A DNA stretch of 64,000 bases from JBCCOW01 sp038749105. Lineage in GTDB: Bacteria > Planctomycetota > Phycisphaerae > Phycisphaerales > Phycisphaeraceae. A program made the translations under genes and the position numbers. The notes under the pieces are model-generated. The model saw nothing but the letters and a program-made list of their open reading frames with translations. It was not told the DNA's origin and did not search any database. This document shows, in pieces, positions 44,535 through 52,014 of this stretch. Numbering within the stretch: position 1 is the stretch's first letter; every line of letters starts with the position of its first letter. Where the stretch lies: the NCBI GenBank assembly GCA_038749105.1, contig JBCDIM010000016.1:1-64000 (forward strand), written 5' to 3'.

Positions 44535-45029
44535 TCAATCCCCCGATGAAAGCACCCGCTGATACCGCTCAAAGTGCTCGACTAACCGCTGCTCTAACCC
44601 ACCCGATTCCTCCTCCGGTGAAACTTCCCGTTTCGCCACCGCCGGTGGCAGCCGCAGCCCCAGCTTCGCCAGGTCCGTCAGCACCCGACGGCGTAGCTCC
44701 AACGGCTCGCCGTTCGTCCCCATCCCCATCGCCAGCAGCAGGTCGATCACCATCGGCCGATACTCCGCCAGCTTCGCCAACGCTTCGTCCTCCAACGCCA
44801 CCCCGCTCGCATCCTCCGCGGCCACCACCCGTGCCGGGTCCAGCGGTTCTGTCACCCGCACCGCGTCCGCTACCCCATCCGCCACACCGCTCGGCTTCAC
44901 CGAAGCCGAGCCACCCGATCGCCCCGGACGCCCCGAACGCAGCCGGGCCGCGTTCTTTTTCCGGACCGCTGCCTTGTTTCCCGTGGTCTTGTTCCGATCA
45001 ACCGCCCGACCGGGCCGCTTCTTCTGCAT
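44535..45029 (-). CDS. small basic protein beside terminase (small-terminase position)
   Basis: 164 residues from ATG 45029; it overlaps the ParB-like gene by 32 bp. The N-terminus is strongly basic (MQKKRPGRAVDRNKTTGNKA, AVRKKNAARL), and the C-terminal half is helical (EYRPMVIDLLLAMGMG, RRRVLTDLAKLGLRLP, LEQRLVEHFERYQRVL). Position between ParB and TerL suggests it may be a small terminase or DNA adaptor, but no diagnostic motif is seen. Confidence 0.55.
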   Translation of the reverse strand: MQKKRPGRAVDRNKTTGNKAAVRKKNAARLRSGRPGRSGGSASVKPSGVADGVADAVRVTEPLDPARVVAAEDASGVALEDEALAKLAEYRPMVIDLLLAMGMGTNGEPLELRRRVLTDLAKLGLRLPPAVAKREVSPEEESGGLEQRLVEHFERYQRVLSSGD

Positions 45030-45630
45030 CGTGATTCCCGTAAAGGTCTACCCACCGCATCAACGCCGCCTCCCGCCCCCCACCCACCCGCTTCGCCGTC
45101 TCCCGCAACGCCCCCTCCAACGCCTTCCGCTGACCCGGTAGCAGAAAAAACGTCACCGCCACCGGCTGCACCCCCAACGGCTTAGCCGCCGCCGGCACCG
45201 GCACCGCCTGATGCACCTTCAGCAACGCCCGCAGCCGCTCCTTCGTCTCCGGCAGCCGCGCCGCCAACGCCTCCTCACCCACCGTCTCCCGAAGCCGTGC
45301 CACCAACGCCGACCGCTTCACCGGGTCGTCGTCCCCCGACAGCCGGTTCAGTGTCGCCAGCAACAGCAACGCCTCCGCTTCATCCACCTCCCACACCACA
45401 CACAGCGCCGACCCCCGCCCCAGCCGACGCAGCGCCTCCACGCGGTGATGCCCGTCGAGCACCTGGTATCGGGGCCCCGATGCATCCACCTCCCGCACGA
45501 TCACCGGCGGGTAGCGATCCGTGCGCTCAAGATGCCCGACCAGTTTCTCGAACCGGTCCGCAGGCATCCGGTTCGCGTTCTCCGGGTGCGCTTCCAAACG
45601 ATCCAACGCGATCTTCAAGACCTCATCCAT
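44998..45630 (-). CDS. ParB-like nuclease/CTPase-fold protein
   Basis: 210 residues from ATG 45630, which has GGAG 7 nt upstream; GTG 45633 is immediately before it. The ParB/Srx fold is seen in the N-terminal 80 residues: LEAHPENANRMPADRFEKLV, RYPPVIVREVD and YQVLDGHHRVEALRRLG with the GHHR version of the ParB GxRR motif. There is no recognisable DNA-binding HTH; a helical C-terminus follows, ending with KRVGGGREAALMRWVDLYG. ParB-like proteins of this type are common in phage and mobile elements. It overlaps the next gene by 32 bp. Confidence 0.8.
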   Translation of the reverse strand: MDEVLKIALDRLEAHPENANRMPADRFEKLVGHLERTDRYPPVIVREVDASGPRYQVLDGHHRVEALRRLGRGSALCVVWEVDEAEALLLLATLNRLSGDDDPVKRSALVARLRETVGEEALAARLPETKERLRALLKVHQAVPVPAAAKPLGVQPVAVTFFLLPGQRKALEGALRETAKRVGGGREAALMRWVDLYGNHDAEEAARSGG

Positions 45631-45663
45631 CACGGATCTCCAGTCCCACCAAAGTGTGTGCTG

Positions 45664-46527
45664 TTAGCCGCGAGGCGACGCCTCGCCGGTCACCCCACCC
45701 AGCTCACCGACTTCACTCACCTTGCCCGTGCTCCCACCCTCCCGCCGAAACAGGTAATACACCGGCTGCAACAAGACCCGCTGCCGCACCGTCCGCAGGT
45801 GCACCACCGGGTCGTCGCTGTCCCGGGCCCGCGATCGGCCACACGACTGCCGGTGATACCGACGCAGCTCACGCCGAAGCACCGGGCCCCAAAACACTTC
45901 GTCTTGAAGCCGTCCCGCCGTGCCCTCCGGGTCCACCAACGCCGACACCCCGAGCCCCGACGACGTAAGCACATCCATCAGCCGGCTGTCACACGGCAGC
46001 GGGGGTCTCCGATAGGCCCGCATCCCCGCCCGCTCGAAGAACGGGCTCACCTTCCCCATCGCCGCGACCGCCTCGGTCACCGCCGTCGTCGCCGTCCGCA
46101 GCGCATGCCGCACCAACGCCACCGCCAGCCCCTGCCCCCGGTAACGCGGGTCCACCACCACCCGCGAGATCGTCCGCACCTCCCGATTCAACAGCTGCAC
46201 CCGGCTCCGCACCGCCAAACACCGGTACCGGTCCGCGAGCGCCGCGTCCCGAAGCCGACACGACAGCGACGGCAGCGACTCCACCAGCACCGCAGCCACC
46301 TCCCCCGGATCGTCCCGATCAACCGCTCCCCGCATCCGATCCACCGGCGTCGGTCGGCGGTCCCGCACCACCAGCACACGCGTCGCCGTCGCCGGCTTCC
46401 CCGCCCGGTAGTGGTGGTGCGCCAGTGCATCGTAGTCCCGGCGCGACCCCACCTCGACCCGCCACGCCGGCCGGGCTTCGCCGATCGCCCCAAGCCGGGC
46501 ACGCAGCTGATCGATCGATGAGCTCAA
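45664..46527 (-). CDS. GNAT-family acyltransferase (COG2401/Mom-like)
   Basis: 287 residues from TTG 46527, whose TTGA overlaps the stop of the ATPase gene by 4 nt. The N-terminal part has HHHYRAGKPATATRVLVV, a HY(R/S)..P motif seen in the acetyltransferase part of COG2401 proteins and in phage Mom-like DNA modifiers. The GNAT core is SRVVVDPRYRGQGLAVALVRHAL, with the acetyl-CoA loop RGQGLA, and FERAGMRAY follows. The C-terminal 80 residues are extra. The last nine codons and the TAA stop are contained in a palindromic repeat (45666-45689). Substrate unknown; DNA modification is a hypothesis from family and context. Confidence 0.75.
   Translation of the reverse strand: MSSSIDQLRARLGAIGEARPAWRVEVGSRRDYDALAHHHYRAGKPATATRVLVVRDRRPTPVDRMRGAVDRDDPGEVAAVLVESLPSLSCRLRDAALADRYRCLAVRSRVQLLNREVRTISRVVVDPRYRGQGLAVALVRHALRTATTAVTEAVAAMGKVSPFFERAGMRAYRRPPLPCDSRLMDVLTSSGLGVSALVDPEGTAGRLQDEVFWGPVLRRELRRYHRQSCGRSRARDSDDPVVHLRTVRQRVLLQPVYYLFRREGGSTGKVSEVGELGGVTGEASPRG
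45666..45689 (+). repeat. palindromic repeat family C, GACG-loop form, at GNAT stop codon
   Basis: 24 nt: AGCCGCGAGGCG then ACGCCTCGCCGG. It is the same as the copy at 41409-41432 except that the stem T-A pair is G-C. The TTA just at its left end is the reverse complement of the GNAT gene's TAA. Confidence 0.65.
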
Positions 46528-47309
46528 TCCGACTCCAACCCATCGGCCGTGACACCACCCGCGCGAACCACCTCGACACCCTCACCCAGCGGCTTGTACA
46601 CCAGCACGTCCGGCGACAACGCCTCCAACAGGTCGTCGTGCGTCGTCGCCACCGCGACCGTCACCGGGCACCGGTCCGCAAACCGGCGCACACTCGCGGC
46701 CAGCGTCACCGCCGTCTGCCGATCCAGCGTCGCCCCGAACTCGTCCGCGACCAGCAGTGCCGCCAGCTCCACCCCCTCTCCAGTTAACTCGCCTCTGGAC
46801 ACCTCAGCCTCCGCCGCCTCCATCGCTAATGCCAGCCGCAGCCGAGCCCGCTGCCCGTCACTCAGCTCGCTGGGCCGACGCAGCATCACGAACGCGTCAC
46901 CCAGCCCCGCCAGCGACAACAACCTCAGCGCCCGCTCCAACCCCGCCGGCGGCGTGCTGAAGTCCTCCACCCCAACCACATCATCCAAGCCATCCGCCGC
47001 ATCCTCCGCCGACAGCAGATCGACCAACGGCCGATCCGCAGGCGTGGGCAAACCGTCCAGGTCCACCACCGGCAAACCCCGCTGCACTGCCGCCTCACCC
47101 AGCCGACGCAGCAGCGTCGACTTGCCCGAACCCGAGGGACCGGTGATGAACAACACCCGGTGCGGACCAAGCTCGAGCTCAGTTGGTGGGATCAACTCCA
47201 CCGTCTGCGCACGGTCGATGCCCAGCCCGAACATGGCCGCGGCGTGCAGCACCCGCGACGAGGGGGTCGGCGGGGCGGTGGTCAGTGTGTGTTGGATCGT
47301 CAGTTGCAT
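46524..47309 (-). CDS. ABC-type ATPase, likely the detached half of COG2401
   Basis: 261 residues from ATG 47309; the frame continues upstream through the neighbouring gene but is not coding there. Walker A TGPSGSGKST is near residue 53, the signature is LSDGQRARLRLALAM, Walker B is ALLVADEFGATLD and the switch His is VATTHDDL. No membrane partner exists here, so this is not a transporter ATPase. The context (FGLGIDRAQTVELIPPTEL near the start and a GNAT gene directly after) matches the ATPase half of COG2401, where ATPase and acetyltransferase are normally fused. The two genes overlap by 4 nt. Confidence 0.82.
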   Translation of the reverse strand: MQLTIQHTLTTAPPTPSSRVLHAAAMFGLGIDRAQTVELIPPTELELGPHRVLFITGPSGSGKSTLLRRLGEAAVQRGLPVVDLDGLPTPADRPLVDLLSAEDAADGLDDVVGVEDFSTPPAGLERALRLLSLAGLGDAFVMLRRPSELSDGQRARLRLALAMEAAEAEVSRGELTGEGVELAALLVADEFGATLDRQTAVTLAASVRRFADRCPVTVAVATTHDDLLEALSPDVLVYKPLGEGVEVVRAGGVTADGLESD

Positions 47310-47323
47310 ATCAATCAGGACAC

Positions 47324-47785
47324 TCAGTGCTGGACGAGGTGGGCGAGCCCCGCGTCGATCAGGGTCTCCAGCGTGGTGACCTGAACGCGCAGCTTGTGCA
47401 GGCTCAGCCGCCGGCAGGCCTCCATCTGACGCAGCGAATAGCCCCAGAGGAAACGCTGCTTCGCGGTGACCTGGAGGTGCCTGGGGAACATCTCTAGCGA
47501 CCGGGCCGTGTACCGGTAACGCGGGTGCTTCATCCGCTTGAGCACCCGGCGGAGCTGCCGCTGCAGCTGGCCCGCCGGCACCCCCCGCTCCCGTGCCAAC
47601 GCCGCCACCGACCGACCCTCCCGGTACACCCAATGGACCACCGCCTGCTCCTCTGGCGGCAGGTAGCGCGCCCACTCCACCAGCCGGTCCACCGACCGCG
47701 ACTTCGACCGCCGCCGTTCCTGGTCGGCCTCGGTCATGTACCGCGCGAAGTCCGGCCGATCGTCGCTGCCGCTGTGTTTCACCAT
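47324..47785 (-). CDS. sigma-70 region-4-like regulator
   Basis: 153 residues from ATG 47785. The middle part is like sigma factor region 4: LPPEEQAVVHWVYREGRSVA then ALARERGVPAGQLQRQLRRV. The rest is basic and rich in Arg/His (RYTARSLEMFPRHLQVTAKQRFLWG). There is no region 2, so it is not a complete sigma factor. It is the first gene of the minus-strand series and is divergent from the repressor, with 84 bp between starts. An early regulator of the island is a reasonable inference. Confidence 0.6.
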   Translation of the reverse strand: MVKHSGSDDRPDFARYMTEADQERRRSKSRSVDRLVEWARYLPPEEQAVVHWVYREGRSVAALARERGVPAGQLQRQLRRVLKRMKHPRYRYTARSLEMFPRHLQVTAKQRFLWGYSLRQMEACRRLSLHKLRVQVTTLETLIDAGLAHLVQH

Positions 47786-47822
47786 GCCTGTGCTCCACGC
47801 CTCCCCGATTGATGTTTTGTAT

Positions 47823-47850
47823 TTGTTTGGTATCCTGGCAGCAGTATAAC
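47823..47850 (+). promoter_or_regulatory. promoter-like sequence before the repressor gene
   Basis: TTGTTT (47823-47828), a 16-bp spacer, then TATAAC (47845-47850), 20 bp before the ATG at 47870. GGAG at 47857-47860 serves as ribosome site. The AT-rich 84-bp gap also must hold the promoter for the minus-strand gene, so binding sites of the repressor are expected here. Confidence 0.45.
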
Positions 47851-47869
47851 GACCCCGGAGACCGTTTCA

Positions 47870-48838
47870 ATGCGCATCGAAAACAATCTCGAAACCCCCG
47901 TGGAATGCCCCGGATCGCCCCAGTCACGGCCACTGCAAGCCCTCGGCAGTGGGCTCCGCGACCGGCGCCAAACCCTCGGGCTGACCCTCGTCGCCCTCAG
48001 CCAGCTCAGCGGCATCGCCGTCGGCTACCTCTCCATGATCGAGCGGGGCATCGTCCAACGCCCGCCCTCGGCCGCCCGCCTACGCCGGCTCGCCCACGCC
48101 TTGGGGCTCGACGCCCACGACCTGCTCCGGCAGGCCGATTGGGCCCGGGCCGAAGGCAGTGTCCGGGCCGCCGCCACCGCCTGGGCCGAGCAGGCCCGAC
48201 GCGGCCGGGAACTCGCCGCCTGGCTCCGCACGGCGGGGCAGGGCGGTGAACCCCAAGCGGCCCGCTCAAACCCACCGGGCACCGCCATCGATCTCGATCA
48301 GCTCTATGCCAGCGGCCAGCTCCAGCAACGCGTCGATGCCGTCCTCAACCCCGCTGACCAGGCGGCCACGCCGACCTCAGCCCCGACCCCCAACCCGCCC
48401 CCCAACCCGCCCCCCGATCTGACCGAGCCCATCGGCCTCGGGCCACGTATCCCGCTGATCAATAAGGTCGCCGCTGGCCTCCCCGCCGGCTTCACCGACC
48501 TCGACTACCCCGCCCGTGTCGCCGACGACTACGTGCCGGGCCTCAGCCTCGAAGACCCCGACGCCTTCGCCGCCACCGTCAACGGCCGATCCATGGAGCC
48601 CGTCTACCGCGAGGGCGAGGTCGTCGTCTTCTCGCCCGCCGCGCCCATCACCGACGGCTGCGACTGCTTCGTCCGGCTCGAGCCCGAGCACCACTCCACC
48701 TTCAAACGCGTCCGCCTGCACGACGAGTCCGACCGCGTCGATCTGGTCCCGCTCAATCCCGAGTTCACCACCCGCACCGTCGAACGCCCGCAGATCGCCG
48801 CGATGTCTCGCGCGGTCTTCCACGCCCGGCATCTCTGA
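47870..48838 (+). CDS. LexA/CI-type self-cleaving transcriptional repressor
   Basis: 322 residues from ATG 47870. An XRE helix-turn-helix covers about residues 25-88 (LRDRRQTLGLTLVALSQLSG, IAVGYLSMIERGIVQRPPSA). A linker rich in Ala, Asn and Pro (to about 185) leads to an S24 peptidase domain. The cleavage site NKVAAGLPAG (Ala202-Gly203) matches LexA. The catalytic Ser241 is in NGRSMEPVYREGEVVV and Lys279 in STFKRVRL. All elements for RecA-stimulated self-cleavage are present. It faces the island's minus-strand genes, as phage CI-type repressors do. Confidence 0.9.
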   Translation: MRIENNLETPVECPGSPQSRPLQALGSGLRDRRQTLGLTLVALSQLSGIAVGYLSMIERGIVQRPPSAARLRRLAHALGLDAHDLLRQADWARAEGSVRAAATAWAEQARRGRELAAWLRTAGQGGEPQAARSNPPGTAIDLDQLYASGQLQQRVDAVLNPADQAATPTSAPTPNPPPNPPPDLTEPIGLGPRIPLINKVAAGLPAGFTDLDYPARVADDYVPGLSLEDPDAFAATVNGRSMEPVYREGEVVVFSPAAPITDGCDCFVRLEPEHHSTFKRVRLHDESDRVDLVPLNPEFTTRTVERPQIAAMSRAVFHARHL

Positions 48839-48920
48839 ATCACGCCGAAAGCCTTCCCAACCCGTCAACGGACCTCGCCGCCTGTGCGCACGCAAACGCT
48901 TGACGGCCCCGGAGTGCCCA

Positions 48921-50732
48921 TCAACCGCCGCGCGCCGCGTGGTACGCCCGGAACCGCTTAAGCCGATCCTTGCCCATGTACCGGGACAGGATCCGCGGCT
49001 CGGTCTGGTAGAGGTCGATCAGGATCAGCCCGTCCACCACGTTGCCGAACTCGGGATCGACGTTGAAGCCCAGCAGCCGCCCGCCCAGCTTGAGGTACTG
49101 ACGCAGGAGCACAGGCATCGCCTTGCCATCAGACTCCAGCTCCGTGATCAGCGTGTTGATGTCCTCGATGTCATTGACCACCGACGAGAACTGTCGCGGG
49201 TCGTAGCCCGTGGGTCGGGGGTAGTGCAACGGGTGACGCGGACGCAGCAGCCGCCCGAGCGCCGGGATCGAACGCGTCGACTCCAGGAACCGCGAGAGCA
49301 GCAGCCGACTCATGGATGTGTACTGCGCCGAGATACTCACAGGCCCCAGCAGCAAGCGGTACCGGGGGTGGCGGCTGACAAACCGGGCAATGCCTTGCCA
49401 CAGCAGCAGCAGGGGGGTGAACGACCGCTGATAGTCCGGGTGCACGAACGACCGCCCAAGCTCCAGACAAGAACCAAGCTGACGCACCAACCGGCGGTCG
49501 AAATCAAACAGCGTGTGCGTATACAGGCCCTCCACCCCTTGGCGGGCGAAGAGCTGATCCACCAGGCCCAGCCGATACCCACCGGCAACCCGACGCTGCT
49601 GCGGATCCCACAGCACCAGCTGCCGGTAGTGGTCGTCGTAGCGGTCTAGATCACGCGATCGCCCCGTGCCCTCGCCCACCCCACGAAATGTCAGCTCGCG
49701 GACGCGACCGATCTCGCGTATCAGCTCGGAACACTCGCCCGGCTTGACCTGATACACCTCCAGCCCGCCACCGCTCACCAAGCGACGACGCTCGGGCAGC
49801 CGCGTGATCTCCTCCTCCAGGACGCCCGCATCGCCTGACGCCGCGATCAACTCGTAACCGCTGGTGTCAAGTGCCGCCAATCGCTCCGCCTTCGCCGGCG
49901 GCCTGAGCAGGTACGTCCGCACCCGGAGATAGTCCGTGGTCCGCTGCGCATCACCCAGCCGTTCGAGCCGACGCGGGCTCACCGGACGCCCGATATGGAT
50001 CGGGACCCGACGCCCCCGCCGACGCAGCATCTCGTTCGGCAACATCAGGGTCCGCAGCCGGGCGTGCGCCAGCCCAGCCAGCTGGAACGCGGTCGAGTTC
50101 CGCCCATCGAAATACACCGGCAGCGCCGCCGCACCGGTCCGCTGAACAATCCGGCCCACAGACGGATTCCAGACCGGGTCCTCGATCCGTCGGCTGCTCA
50201 GATGAAGGTGCGACACCTCCCCCGACGGGAACACGCCTAATGCGTGGCCCGAACCGACCCATTCCAGAGCAGCCCGCATAGACGCGGCGTTCCGCCGCAC
50301 CGCCTCGGGGCCCCCGAATGGATCGACAAAGAAGAAGTGCTCCCGCAGCTCCGGCAACACCGAGAGCATCGAGTTGGCGAGAAGCTTCACGTCCGGCCGA
50401 CGCTCACGGAGCAGGCGCGCCAACACCAACCCCTCAATCCCCCCGAACGGGTGGTTCGCCACCATCACCAGCGGCCCGTCCGCCGGCACCTCTGACAGCC
50501 CTCCACTCTCAATCCGCACCGACACGTTCAATGCATCGAGACACCGGTCCACAAACGGTCGATCCGAAGGCAATCGCAATGCCGTCTGATAAATGCGGTT
50601 AAGGGCCGGCAACCGGAGCGTGCGATTGAGCACCGGCTTGCTCAGCCAGAGCGCCAACCGCTGCAGCGGCGGTTCCGGGTTCCAGTCCAGGCGAAACGGG
50701 TTAGCGGCGGCGGGCAGGGCGACGGATGACAT
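48921..50732 (-). CDS. bifunctional acyltransferase (ornithine-lipid OlsF/OlsBA type)
   Basis: 603 residues from ATG 50732 (GGAG 7 nt upstream); GTG 50744 is an alternative. The N-terminal half is a lysophospholipid-type acyltransferase: NHPFGGIEGL (His near residue 94) and GVFPSGEVSHLHL. The C-terminal half resembles an OlsB-like/hemolysin-type N-acyltransferase: YQVKPGECSELIREIGRVRELTFR, DHYRQLVLWDPQQRRVAGGYRLG and LGSCLELGRSFVHPDYQ. The same combination is found in OlsF-type enzymes that make ornithine lipids. Membrane lipid modification is the likely role. Confidence 0.8.
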   Translation of the reverse strand: MSSVALPAAANPFRLDWNPEPPLQRLALWLSKPVLNRTLRLPALNRIYQTALRLPSDRPFVDRCLDALNVSVRIESGGLSEVPADGPLVMVANHPFGGIEGLVLARLLRERRPDVKLLANSMLSVLPELREHFFFVDPFGGPEAVRRNAASMRAALEWVGSGHALGVFPSGEVSHLHLSSRRIEDPVWNPSVGRIVQRTGAAALPVYFDGRNSTAFQLAGLAHARLRTLMLPNEMLRRRGRRVPIHIGRPVSPRRLERLGDAQRTTDYLRVRTYLLRPPAKAERLAALDTSGYELIAASGDAGVLEEEITRLPERRRLVSGGGLEVYQVKPGECSELIREIGRVRELTFRGVGEGTGRSRDLDRYDDHYRQLVLWDPQQRRVAGGYRLGLVDQLFARQGVEGLYTHTLFDFDRRLVRQLGSCLELGRSFVHPDYQRSFTPLLLLWQGIARFVSRHPRYRLLLGPVSISAQYTSMSRLLLSRFLESTRSIPALGRLLRPRHPLHYPRPTGYDPRQFSSVVNDIEDINTLITELESDGKAMPVLLRQYLKLGGRLLGFNVDPEFGNVVDGLILIDLYQTEPRILSRYMGKDRLKRFRAYHAARGG

Positions 50733-50778
50733 GGCAGGCTCCACGCGGAAAGGGTGTCACCACAGTAACGTAATCTTT

Positions 50779-50792
50779 CACTTACGAAAGTG
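50779..50792. promoter_or_regulatory. palindromic site upstream of the acyltransferase gene
   Basis: CACTT ACGA AAGTG, with CTTTC and GAAAG forming a second overlapping dyad in the same stretch. It is AT-richer than its surroundings and 47 bp before the acyltransferase start, so it could be an operator or promoter element. Confidence 0.35.
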
Positions 50793-50832
50793 CAAGGGGC
50801 ACTACACACACATTTCTAACGCCCTGACTGTT

Positions 50833-52005
50833 TCAGACGCCTCCCGCCTGAATCGCGCCCCGCTCCAGACGATCGTTCATCGCCCGACCCAAGCCGTAGT
50901 CGGACGCCCGCACCGCGACGATCCCCCCTAGACCGCGCGCATCCAACGCCCGAAGCCGATCAAAAAAAACCGCCGCCGAACGCACCAACGCCTCCAACCG
51001 CGGTTCCTCCACCAGCCCAACAGGCAGCTCCGGAACCAAGGGATCAATCATCGGGAGGACCGCAAGGAACACCCCCCACTGCTCGGGCGATGACAGAGCA
51101 CCAGGACCCAAGGCCCGTCGTAAACGCTCCACCCCTGTCGGCACCTCCGACATCTCGTCCACCAACACCATCGGTGTCCGCGGAGCGTAGTGGCGATCCA
51201 GCATGCCCGGAGCGGGTTGGGCTGCGCCCCGCGCCTCAGCGCTCAACCCGTCGGGCCGAGACGTCCCTCGGTGAACACGGAGGCTATGCCCTGAGCCCTC
51301 GAGCACGCCAGAGAGACGCTCAACCGAGACAGACCCCAGACGCAAGACTTCCACGCACAACCGGGCCCCGCCCGACTGACAATCGCCATCCGCTTTCTCG
51401 GTCCCAAACCCCACCACCGTCGATTCCAGTCCCCGGTCGCACGGGCCACCATCCAGCACCGCATCGATCCGGCCATCCAGCTCTTCCACCACATGCCCCG
51501 CCCGCGTCGGGCTGATCCCCCCGAAGCGGTTCGCGCTCGGCGCCGCCACCGGCACCCCCGCCGACGCGATCAGCTCCCGCGCCACCGGGTGCCCCGGCAC
51601 CCGCAGCCCCACCGTCCCCAGGCCCGACGTCACCAGCCTGGACACCGCCCCCTCCCGTACCGGCAGTACCAGTGTTAAAGGCCCAGGCCAGAACGCCGCC
51701 GCCAGCTCTTCCGCCATTCCCATGACCTGCCCGTAACCCCGGCCATCCGACGCCCACTCCGCCGGCCAACCCATCTTCGAAGCCACCCAACCCCACGCCG
51801 ACTCCGCTGTTGCCGCGTGCACGATCAGCGGGTCGAACCGTGGCCGACCCTTCGCCTCGAAGACCCCGGCCACCGCCGCGTCGTCCTGGGCGTTGACGGC
51901 CAAGCCATACACCGTCTCCGTCGGCATCCCCACCAGACGCCCGGCCCGCAGCAACCCCGCCGCCCGCTCCACCGCCCGCTGATCCGATGCGTCCAGGACC
52001 TCCAT
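50833..52005 (-). CDS. threonylcarbamoyl-AMP synthase (Sua5 type)
   Basis: 390 residues from ATG 52005 with GAGGG upstream, 9 bp after glmM-like stop. It makes threonylcarbamoyl-AMP for the t6A37 modification of tRNA. The YrdC domain covers about 10-215: PTETVYGLAVNAQD, FEAKGRPRFDPLIVH, GLRVPGHPVARELI and AAPSANRFGGISPT. The C-terminal Sua5 domain has GMLDRHYAPRTPMVLV. Length is above the short TsaC form and matches the Sua5 form. Confidence 0.93.
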   Translation of the reverse strand: MEVLDASDQRAVERAAGLLRAGRLVGMPTETVYGLAVNAQDDAAVAGVFEAKGRPRFDPLIVHAATAESAWGWVASKMGWPAEWASDGRGYGQVMGMAEELAAAFWPGPLTLVLPVREGAVSRLVTSGLGTVGLRVPGHPVARELIASAGVPVAAPSANRFGGISPTRAGHVVEELDGRIDAVLDGGPCDRGLESTVVGFGTEKADGDCQSGGARLCVEVLRLGSVSVERLSGVLEGSGHSLRVHRGTSRPDGLSAEARGAAQPAPGMLDRHYAPRTPMVLVDEMSEVPTGVERLRRALGPGALSSPEQWGVFLAVLPMIDPLVPELPVGLVEEPRLEALVRSAAVFFDRLRALDARGLGGIVAVRASDYGLGRAMNDRLERGAIQAGGV

Positions 52006-52014
52006 CGCCAACCC

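Noticed and set aside
47310..47933. N-terminal extension of the ATPase gene upstream of 47309
   Set aside because: It overlaps the sigma-like gene and the repressor start and has low-complexity composition.
42195..48838. Complete prophage
   Set aside because: No integrase, portal, capsid, tail or lysis gene is present, so I call it an island instead.
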